DNA from: Nageia nagi
Lineage: Eukaryota; Pinophyta
Direction of reading: 5' to 3'
Assembly: GCA_050084985.1 (NCBI GenBank)
Contig: JBITNC010000001.1
Location: forward strand, 78,926,001-78,990,000
DNA length: 64,000 nucleotides
Shown here: positions 56,152 through 64,000 of the stretch, in pieces
Layout of the letters: each line of letters opens with the position of its first letter
How positions within the stretch are numbered: position 1 is the stretch's first letter
Notes under the pieces: model-generated
Databases searched by the model: none
What the model was told of the DNA's origin: nothing
The model's input: only the letters and a program-made list of their open reading frames with translations
Program-made: the position numbers and the translations under genes

Positions 56152-57130
56152 CTACCATTTAGAAGAGTATCAGGTAATTTGAATGACTAGCAGTGATGCA
56201 TGTTAGCTCTTGGAGCAAGAATGAGAACAAGGTTGGTATCAAAGGCTACTATAGTAAAAGGATATCATAGAATCACAAGTTTTTAGCAAATGGAAAGATA
56301 ACAAATGTTAAAGCTCCATATACCAAGAAAGTAATAGGACCAAATAGAATAAAATAAAAAGTTAAACAATTTTTTTTATATAATGCTTTTGACATTAAAA
56401 CCCTAAGGCTTTATTACGTTGGTCCTATGGTGCTTGAAAATATTCTTTTGTATATCAATTAGGCTTGAAGTTATTTTGTAGGGCCATGATTCCTTTTTAA
56501 AAAAAAATCAATTTTACTTCTTTTACATTACCAATGATATTATTTCCTCCAAATTAGTCATCCATCAAATGGTCATCAATTATAAATGGTAAAAATGTGC
56601 ATTTTACTTCTTCATATTGAATATCCAATTATTTATTATTCTTTTACATTGTTTAAATTTATTTATATTAAATAGGCACTACTAGTGGCATGGATTTGGT
56701 CAAATTGCTAAAAATTTCAAATGCATTACTTTAATTCTCATTATCATAGATTTTAATAAATGATCATTCTAAGTGTTGGATCATTGTAAATAATAAAATT
56801 TTATTGTTAAAGATCAATTTGATTTAAATTGAACGTCAATTTTTCATCTCTAAAATTATGCATGGTTTATGATTGCTCTATACTTCAAAATTCATGTTTC
56901 ATTGCTAATTGGATGCACCATTTTTCATGAAGATTAAATCATCCATTTTAGCATCACTAGTAACATGAAAAATACATAATTAAGTGTGTTGTAAAATGAT
57001 TTGTATGATTCCATATTATTACAAGTTCAAAATGATGAATTTTTTTATTGGTCAAGCATTTTATGCACAAATTGAATACATCATCAAAATTTGCTAATAT
57101 ATGTTGAATTTTAAAAATGTTATGATAAAT
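56152..57130. other. Element B interior, AT-rich, no recognised gene
   Basis: This would contain the promoter of the antisense PMD gene. A minus-strand 'attatataaaaaaaattg' near 56370-56385 is a weak TATA candidate. Nothing else is recognisable. Confidence 0.4.
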
Positions 57131-57135
57131 GGTAC

Positions 57136-58715
57136 TATTGATTAGTATTGTGTAATATATGCACTATGAACAATCTTAACCAAAGTAAATCAAGAATAGA
57201 CTATTGTGATAGTCTGATCTCCGGAGAAGGCCGGTTCCTTATCTATTGGGTGTAGAAAAAGTAACAGGAAAGGAAATAAAAGGAGTAGAGTGCGAGGAAT
57301 TTAAGCAAAAGGCTTAGGCTAACAAGAGAGAAAGCAAAGTAATAGGAAAGTAACAAGAGGAAAAAGTAACAGGAAAGGAAATAAAAAGGAGTAGAGTGCG
57401 AGGAATTTAAGCAAAAAGGCTTAGGGTAATAAGAGAGAAAGCAAAGTAACAGGAAAGTAACAAGAGGAAAAAGTAACAAGAAAGGAAATAAAAAGGAGTA
57501 GAGTGTGAGGAATTTAAGCAAAAAGGCTTAGGGTAACAAGAGAGAAAGCAAAGGTGGATCACTAGTTCAGCACGGGCTTTCACAATGTATGAAACCTTGG
57601 CCTAAATCTAGTGTAGCAGCTATAGTACATGCTCTCACTCTCTAATAGTTTCCCAACTTTACTCTACCATGTAGCAGACATAGTTATACTAGCAACTCGC
57701 AATTATCATTCAGGAAATAAGCCAAGCTACCACGATGTAACCAAATTAAGAATGACAATTATGAGTGCTAGACAAGAAAGGTCAAGATGGTATCATATTA
57801 CTGATAAAAACTACAGGTCTTCAAGAACAAATGTAAAGAGCAATACTAGGGCTTCTGACCCTTCTTTCACTTTATTTTCATATACTTATACTACAGTAAC
57901 AATAGTTACAAGAATTGTAGAACAGAAACATTTACAAAAATGGCTTCAAGATTCTAGCCTTCTTTTAACTAATACTACCTACATACACCACTTGGTAGAA
58001 TATTACAAAAATGGAGTAGATTGTAGATGATATGGGTTCTTGATAACTATGATCTAACCTCTTGCTAGCCTCATCTCTACATTCTAAAATGCTCTACTCA
58101 CTGGCTCTGGCTATTCGATCACTCCTCGCTGACCTCATCACTTCTAGGACCCGGTTTCATTCAAAAATGTGAACATTATTCTCCCTATGATGTCATCTTC
58201 ATACTTCCAGAATGCTCTACTCACTGGCTTCAGCTATTTAATCACTCTTTGCTAATCTCATCATCTCTAGAATCTGGTTTTGGGTTAAGGCCTGAAATCA
58301 CTGATGTCATCATTTCATTTCAGAACTCTTTATTTACTGACCCTGGCTTCTCAATTCCCCTTGCTAACCTCATCATCTCTAGAACCCAGTCTTTACCAAA
58401 ATGTGACTATCTTATCCTCTATGATGTCATCATTTTATTTTAGAATGCTTTACTTCTAGAACACTTAATTTATAGGCTCCAACTTCTTTGATTATCTCTT
58501 GTTGACCTCACCTCCTCTGGAACCTAGGCTTTTCCAAAACTGAGCTTTATCATTTCTTCTATGATGTCATCATTTCATTCTAAAAAACTTTATCTACTGA
58601 CTTTGGCCTGCTTTATTTGCTCCAGAAAAACTCCTGGGGATCTTAAAATGAACTCATGATTGCAAGTAAAGTACATAGGGGCTTTAATAAAGAATTTATT
58701 ATTTATGAATATACA
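57136..58715 (-). repeat. Element E 3' LTR
   Basis: It contains a ~123-bp tandem block (57250-57550: 'aaaaagtaacaggaaaggaa', 'gaggaatttaagcaaaaggc') in nearly three copies. It also has repeat units with TGAyrTCA sites, as in the LTR of A. The minus-strand open frame at 57243-57521 is a product of the tandem block. Confidence 0.9.
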
Positions 58716-58950
58716 TTATGGTGACTTCTGGGGGAAAATTTCACCTTTATCAAAGAGGAATTTAGAACCCAGTCTGAAAAAATAATACCAAAAATAATAC
58801 CAATGCATTTAGCTACTACATAGGGTCTGGACCACATGGATTCAAATTTTTTATGTTTCCCTAGTTTAGCTCTGTCCTCATCCCATTTCAATACTAAATC
58901 TCCTTCTCTGAAAGTATCAAGAGTTGATTTTTGACCATCAAACCACCTTT
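58703..58950 (-). pseudogene. pol: C-terminal end of pol in element E
   Basis: The minus strand reads KWDEDRAKLGKHKKFESMWS and RPYVVAKCIG. This is the integrase C-terminal barrel motif (F.xxWxGPY.I) of plant Gypsy elements, with R replacing the usual G. It ends inside the LTR edge (58703). It follows the gag remnant without any RT or integrase core, which marks the large internal deletion. Confidence 0.75.
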
Positions 58951-59561
58951 TACTATTTCATTTCTTCTTCAGAGGTCTTGATATGATTGATTTTGGAGCT
59001 CTTTTGGGATTCAAATTTTCTTTCCAGAATATCGAAGACTAGGGGTTTTTCCCTGATCTTGTTTCCATAGCAAAAACTCCTATACCCATTGGTGCAAAAT
59101 TCATCAGGTTCACATCTCAGCTTATGTCATCAACTACACCAGGTGGAGGAATGCCCCCACTTCTTGATAAATATTCTTGGTATTGATAAACAGGATAGGT
59201 GGTTTGTTCATGAGTGTCATTGCAAGACAAACACCAACCAGTGGCTGACCTTGAAGAGGAAGCTTGGCTTACATCCTCATTCAACACATTCTAAGCCTCT
59301 TCTACAGTAGGATAAGGATATCTTCTTTCATTGCTTTGTCTACTTAGAATGGTAATCTAGTTTGCCATATTTCTACACAAGTTTCAAAGTTCCTGAATCT
59401 CTATCGATGAGGCTACCCCTTGATTCATATTAGGCTAATGAGGGGCTAGTAAGGCCAAGGGAACTCTAGGAATGGCAAGGTTGATGGCCACTATTGGACA
59501 GGGTGGGGATACTGACTAGTGGTGGAGCCAAACTAATTGCTTGAGGTCTCAAAACTTGCTA
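58951..59561 (-). pseudogene. Gag C-terminal remnant of element E
   Basis: Downstream of the clean gag frame, the minus strand continues as Pro/Ser-rich and then a WCLSCNDTHET-type stretch that could be a degraded zinc finger, with stops and shifts. It also contains MNFAPMGIGVFAMETRSG. It bridges gag and the pol remnant. Confidence 0.5.
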
Positions 59562-60371
59562 CTAGGCAGTTATTGGAAAATAAGGCATTGGCATGCGACT
59601 TGGCAATTTCCCAACTGCAATAAGATAGGATTCAGCATATACTGCTTGTCTATAGACCTCTAGGAAAGTATTTACTCTAGAATTTTGGATTTGCAGAGAG
59701 AGATCTGAAGGAAAGGCTCTCAGGTAATACATTAAGGCTTGAAATTGCTGAGGCCTAACTGGCATGGGGACTCTCACCCAAGTTTTTTGGAATCTAATAT
59801 TAAAATTAGGGATATTTTCTTGCTCATATCTTTTGATTGAAGTGAACTGTGTTAACAGGGAAAAAGGATCTCCTAATTTATTAAATTCCAAGATAAAGAG
59901 CTCTACCAATTGAGCCCAAGTGGTTATAGATCCATTAGGAATGCCCTTGTACCAATCTAGGACCTTTCCTTTGAAAAACTGAGCTAGTAATCTCACCATG
60001 ACATCTTCATGTTGGATATTATGAATCTTAGCTAGGCCAGCTACATCAACACAATGCTTGTAAGCCATTTTCTCTAAAGTTGCATCAAACTCTGGAAGGG
60101 TTTTGAAAACATTTGCTAGGATGTCATGCAACACTACCAGGGCTATTGGTACCCCATTGTCCCATTCCAGATAAACATTTTGAGCTGGATTAGCCATTTT
60201 AGGAGAGGTATTTCTAGTGTGAAGATTGGATGATTTTGGCTTGGTAAAGAATTTTAGGGAGCTGATACTATTTAGAGACTTGGACTTGATCAGGGTCTTT
60301 CTCTTAGGAGTATCTAATGTTCTAAAATCTAGTGCTTCTTTTACTGCTCTGGTTTTAGATCTAGTCCACAT
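59562..60371 (-). CDS. gag: Element E gag, longest clean frame in the window after stops are counted
   Basis: A 269-codon uninterrupted minus-strand frame starts MWTRSKTRAVKEAL. The Retrotrans_gag core is clear: LEKMAYKHCVDVAGLAKIHN, AQFFKGKVLDWYKGIPNGSI, TTWAQLVELFILEFNKLGD, IKRYEQENIPNFNIRFQKTW and LRAFPSDLSLQIQNSR. It stops at a TAG in the Pro-rich region (MPMPYFPITA). It starts about 150 bases after the primer site. Its preservation suggests that E is young or its gag was selected late. Function is particle formation. Confidence 0.85.
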   Translation of the reverse strand: MWTRSKTRAVKEALDFRTLDTPKRKTLIKSKSLNSISSLKFFTKPKSSNLHTRNTSPKMANPAQNVYLEWDNGVPIALVVLHDILANVFKTLPEFDATLEKMAYKHCVDVAGLAKIHNIQHEDVMVRLLAQFFKGKVLDWYKGIPNGSITTWAQLVELFILEFNKLGDPFSLLTQFTSIKRYEQENIPNFNIRFQKTWVRVPMPVRPQQFQALMYYLRAFPSDLSLQIQNSRVNTFLEVYRQAVYAESYLIAVGKLPSRMPMPYFPITA

Positions 60372-60484
60372 AAACTCTAGGTTGCAAAAGAAAATGAGAG
60401 GTTCAAAAGCACATATGATATTTACAAATAATCTGCTTTAATACATACCATAGATAGTGCTTCAGCAGAGTTGCCAATAAGTTT

Positions 60485-60509
60485 CTTTGTGTCCCACTGG
60501 GCATGCCAA
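60485..60509 (-). other. Element E primer-binding site
   Basis: The minus strand reads TTTGGCATGCCCAGTGGGAC a few bases after the 5' LTR end at 60520. The start TGG and position are right; I do not assign the tRNA. Confidence 0.7.
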
Positions 60510-60519
60510 AAAGAAATAC

Positions 60520-62099
60520 TATTGATTAGGATTGTGTAATATATGCACCATGAACAATCTTAACCAAAGTAAATCAAGAACAGACTATTGTGATAGTCTG
60601 ATCTCCAGAGAAGGTCAGTTCCTTATCTATTGGGTGTAGAAAAAGTAACAAGAAAGGAAATAAAAGGAGTAGAGTGCAAGGAATTTAAGCAAAAGGCTTA
60701 GGGTAACAAGAGAGAAAGCAAAGTAATAAGAAAGTAACAAGAGGAAAAAGTAACAGGAAAGGAAATAAAAAGGAGTAGAGTGCGAGGAATTTAAGCAAAA
60801 AGGCTTAGGGTAACAAGAGAGAAAGCAAAGTAACAGGAAAGTAACAAGAGGAAAAAGTAACAGGAAAGGAAATAAAAAGGAGTAGAGTGCGAGGAATTTA
60901 AGCAAAAAAGCTTAGGGTAACAAGAGTGAAAGCAAAGGTGGATCACTCGTTCAATGTGGGCTTTCATAGTGTGTGAAACCTTGGCTTGAATCTAGTGTAG
61001 CAGCTACAGTACAAGCTCTCACTCTCTAATAGTTTCCCAGCTTTACTCTACCATGTAGCAGACACAGTTATACTAGCAACTCACAATTATCATTCAAGAA
61101 ACAAGCCAAGCTGCCATGATGTAACCAAATTAAGAATGACAATTACGAGTGCTAGATAAGAAAGGTCAAGATGGTATCATATTACTAATAAAAACTACAG
61201 GTCTTCAAGAACAAATGTAAAGAGCAATACTAGGGCTTTTGACCCTTCTTTCACTTTATTTTCATATACTTATATTGCAGTAACAATAGTTACAAGAATT
61301 GTAGAATAGAAACATTTACAAAAATAGCTTCAAGATTCTAGCCTTCTTTTAACTAATACTACCTACATACGCCACTTGGTAGAATATTACAAAAATAGAG
61401 CAGATTGCAGATGATATGGCTTCTTGATAACTATGATCTGACCTCTTGCTGGCCTCATCTCTACATTCTAGAATGCTCTACTCATCGACTTCAGCTATTC
61501 AATCACTCCTTACTGACATCATCACTTTCGGGACCTAGTTTCATTCAAAAAGGTGAACATTATTCTCCCCATGATGTCATCTTCATACTTCTGGAATGCT
61601 CTACTCACCGGCTTTGGCTATTTAATCACTCTTTGCTAACCTCATCATCTCTGGAATCCAATTTTGGGTTAAGGCCTGAAATTACTAACATCATCATTTC
61701 ATTCCAGAATGCTTTATTTACTGACCCCAGCTTCTCAATTCCCCTTGCTGACCTCATCATCTTCAAAAATCAGTCTTTACCAAAATGTGACTATCTTATC
61801 CTCTATGATGTCATCATTTTATTTCGGAATGCTTTACTTTTGGAACACTTAATTTATAGGCTCCAGCTTCTTTGATTATCTCTTACTGACCTCACCTCCT
61901 CTGGAACCTAGGCTTTTACATAACTGAGCTTTATCATTTCTTCTGTGACATCATCATTTCATTCTAGTACGCTTTATCTACTAACTCCATCCTACTTTAT
62001 TTGCTCCAAAAAAACTCCTGAGGATCTTAAAATGAACTCATGATTGCAAGCAAAGTACACTGGGGCTTTAATAAAGAATTTATTATATATGAATATACA
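60520..62099 (-). repeat. Element E 5' LTR
   Basis: Same length (1,580 bp) as the left copy. Tandem blocks lie at 60645-60935 and TGAyrTCA-containing units at 61500-61960. The open frames at 60627-60905 (-) and 61405-61875 (+) are repeat translation. Confidence 0.9.
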
Positions 62100-62104
62100 G
62101 GTAC

Positions 62105-63073
62105 TATTATTTTTAATATGAAATGATGCAAAATGATATGGATGATCATCAATTGAATATATTTTGAATTTTTGCACTTCATATAAAAAAACTAACATCG
62201 TCACTAGCATGTAATGACTATAAATTATTTGTAATTAGGGCATATGAAAATTTCATTTAATATTTTCTCATTTTTACAATTATTTTGTGCATATGCAATG
62301 TTCTATAGATAAGGATCAAAATTGTTGAAGACATGATCATCAAATTTTAGGCATATCACACTACCAATGAGGTATATAAAAAATGGAAAATTTATGCAAA
62401 TTTAAGTATTAGGCCTTTGAATGTTTGAATATATGGCATATTTATGGAAGCTAAATACTATTTTTTATTAAAAAATGCTTTTATAACCATGGTCACTCCA
62501 TGAGCAACATCTCTTATCAATTACAAGATTAGTTCAAGCATGATTCATTAAAATTTCTCAATAGCTTGGCACCTATAGAGTATGAGTTGTCTATCATATT
62601 AGTCTATACATCATGGATATTACAAGCTTGTGGCATGAAAGAGGATTTCATGTGTTTGCTCTTTATAGACTATGAGTTGTCTATCATGGTAGTTTATATA
62701 TCATGATTTATAATATTATGAGTTGCATCAGCCATAGTGATATACTGCATATTATATTTATTTCATCCTTACTATTTACATTATTTATTCTTTCATGTAT
62801 GTGATATATATGGGTATATGTTGCTTTATTCTATAGGTATTATCCAAACAAGTAGGATTGACATAGACCAGTCACCTCATATAAGGACTCCTATTTTTGG
62901 CTTACTTACCAAATGCAGGATGAGCTACAAGAAACCAAGAACAAAGGGGGGCAAATAACATATCTTATTCAACATATTGATCAAAATAGGTAAGTTCACT
63001 TTACCATTGAAAATATTTTCTCTTCTTTGAACTTCTTTGGACTATTCAATTTCAATGCTTTTTCACTACATAT
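62105..63073. other. Element B 3' interior, no recognised gene
   Basis: This AT-rich stretch continues the B interior to the right of E. Two related sentences of about 45 bp ('gactatgagttgtctatcat.') occur at about 62580 and 62665. No coding motif was seen. Confidence 0.5.
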
Positions 63074-63088
63074 CCAAAGAGAGGAAAA
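63074..63088 (+). other. Element B polypurine tract
   Basis: CCAAAGAGAGGAAAA abuts the TG of the 3' LTR. Confidence 0.8.
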
Positions 63089-63819
63089 TGTAGACACCTA
63101 AAAAATGATTTATTATTTATTTAATAAATCATATTTAGACTCATTAAATAATTAATTGAAAATAATACATAAATCAAGATAAAGTGCTATTATATTACAA
63201 TACCATGTGCTAGGGCCAATGCAATATCATATACCATGGTTTATATTTTAAATTATCTTATATACAGAAAAGATTATTATTATTGCTATGTGTTAGCTTT
63301 CACTTATTTTCATTTTCTTACAAGTTATAAATATGAGAGGTGAAATATGACATCTTTATCAAATCTCTCTAATAGGTGGTTGTCCCAAACATCAAACTTA
63401 TGGTGTCTCTTGGTGCCACCTATCTTGAGAAATTTTTTATACTCTTTGAGCTTTGTCATTTCTCCTTTGTGTGTGACATGAATCATCTAGTTCCATGTAG
63501 CCAATGGTGTACCATTATCTAGCCACCAATGATCTACACTTATTAGATCAAGAGTTCTAGATTTTACAGAATGACTCATGGTACCATTCTTGTGAATATT
63601 TATTACAAGCTCATCTGAAATCTTATTGCAATCCTTTGAAGATTCATTGTTGTCCTGCTTTAAGGATTGTACATAAACTAAGTACTTGCTCCACTCTGTA
63701 TCAAGTTTATGTGTTTCATGTACATTTTTTGTATATCTAATATAGAGCATATCATTGTATAAATCATTATATTCGTAGACCATTTATTTATTTATTAATT
63801 ACATACTTTTGGGTCTACA
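63089..63819 (+). repeat. Element B 3' LTR
   Basis: This 731-bp partner of 50228-50951 ends GGGTCTACA. The open frame at 63487-63783 (-) is chance. Confidence 0.85.
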
Positions 63820-63937
63820 AGGTCCTTACATTATAATCAACAAATATGGTTTAGGAGCATACCAATTAGAAACTTTGAAAGGTGTTGAAGAACTTGAACC
63901 AATTAATATTATTCACCTTCAATCCTTCTATGCCTAG
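63820..63937 (+). pseudogene. pol: Element C pol end, right of the B insertion
   Basis: Directly after B, the frame GPYIINKYGLGAYQLETLKG and EPINIIHLQSFY ends at TAG 63935. It is colinear with A's integrase C-terminus (GPYIIKKKFGRGTYHL; EPINIMHLRPFY). The first bases (AGGTC) are the B target duplication. The rest to 64000 is A-rich element C 3' sequence. Confidence 0.85.
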
Positions 63938-64000
63938 ACAACACTAGCAACACCAAAAATTTTGAAAAATATTTTACCAAAATAATAAAAAATAGAAAAT

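Larger units (their letters stand above)
57136..62099 (-). mobile_element. Element E: deletion-derivative Gypsy element on the minus strand
   Basis: 1,580-bp LTRs at 57136-58715 and 60520-62099 are flanked by perfect GGTAC (57131-57135 and 62100-62104). Read on the minus strand, the LTR starts TGTATATTCAT and ends CAATA. A primer site (minus: TTTGGCATGCCCAGTGGGAC) follows the right LTR. The 1.8-kb interior holds gag joined directly to the last stretch of pol. Protease, RT and most of integrase are gone, so it could only move in trans. Confidence 0.9.
50228..63819 (+). mobile_element. Element B: gag-only LTR retrotransposon with antisense PMD gene, interrupted by E
   Basis: LTRs lie at 50228-50951 and 63089-63819 (TGTAGACACCT...GGGTCTACA; the left TG has become TA). 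Flanks are GGGTC (50223-50227) and AGGTC (63820-63824), a duplication differing by one transition. The flanking sequence is element C integrase on both sides, which confirms the insertion point. It contains gag (+) and a decayed PMD gene (-), with no pol. It has the same plan as N1 but much older decay. Confidence 0.85.
36600..64000 (+). mobile_element. Element C: old Tat-type Gypsy element, interrupted by D and B, continuing past the right edge
   Basis: Gag (43196 on), protease, RT, RNase H, second RNase H and integrase of C are colinear with those of A at lower quality. The integrase end is cut at 50227 and resumes at 63820 in the same reading sense. The leader contains the 'tatgctctc...gtgatcttgggtgat' block also seen in A. 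The block is cut by element D at 37205 and occurs again intact at 42511. The 3' end and 3' LTR lie beyond 64000. Confidence 0.8.

Noticed and set aside
57243-57521. 92-codon Leu/Phe/Ser-rich minus-strand frame, with a near copy at 60627-60905
   Set aside because: It is the ~123-bp tandem block of element E's LTR read in reverse; the copy exists because LTRs are paired.

Overview
The window is a stack of decayed, nested plant LTR retrotransposons. No intact host gene, tRNA, rRNA or CRISPR array was seen. It is strongly AT-rich and CpG-poor. All recognisable coding is Ty3/Gypsy gag/pol, one LINE relic, or plant mobile domain (PMD) genes carried antisense inside retrotransposons. Degenerate CCCTAAA (plant telomere-type) arrays are present. 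Together these point to the nuclear genome of a seed plant with a large, slowly purged repeat fraction. A gymnosperm is my best guess, from general character only.

Layout. (1) 1-1638 and 27380-27840 are two halves of a LINE-like relic split by element A. (2) Element A (1644-27374, + strand, TSD CATAT) is a Tat-lineage Gypsy element with about 2.1-kb LTRs, a coiled-coil gag, PR-RT-RNaseH-second RNaseH-integrase, an extra sense ORF and a GC-richer antisense ORF. Its 3' LTR is split by element N1 (19876-26990, TSD GGAAT). (3) 27841-28757 and 32939-33340 are degenerate telomere-like arrays separated by a 4.2-kb segment, which itself holds a CpG-rich insert flanked by a 79-bp duplication. (4) From about 36.6 kb to beyond the right edge runs element C, an old Tat-type element. 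Its leader is split by element D (37205-42433, - strand, TSD GAAAG). Its pol end is split by element B (50228-63819, TSD GGGTC/AGGTC). B is split in turn by element E (57136-62099, - strand, TSD GGTAC).

Working relationships. A and C once encoded full polyproteins. N1 and B have gag but no pol, and so would have depended on enzymes supplied in trans. Both carry, between gag and the 3' LTR, an antisense gene coding for a PMD protein followed by a Trp-Trp motif, an acidic stretch, a phase-1 intron, a coiled coil and a Gly/Ser-rich tail. In N1 the antisense gene is laid out like a complete host gene: TATA box, 5'UTR intron with a TACTAAC branch point, a 568-codon spliced reading frame and an AATAAA. 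Its only in-frame lesions are eleven TAG codons, and gag has five more TAGs. This antisense gene is the most interesting content of the window.

A second signal is an array of TGAyrTCA palindromes in the LTRs of A and E. Paired LTRs often differ as TGACATCA versus TGATGTCA at the same site, which implies an ancestral array of TGACGTCA (bZIP-type) sites lost by CpG deamination. Boundaries, TSDs and reading frames were worked out by hand. Family names rest on recognised motifs, not on searches.
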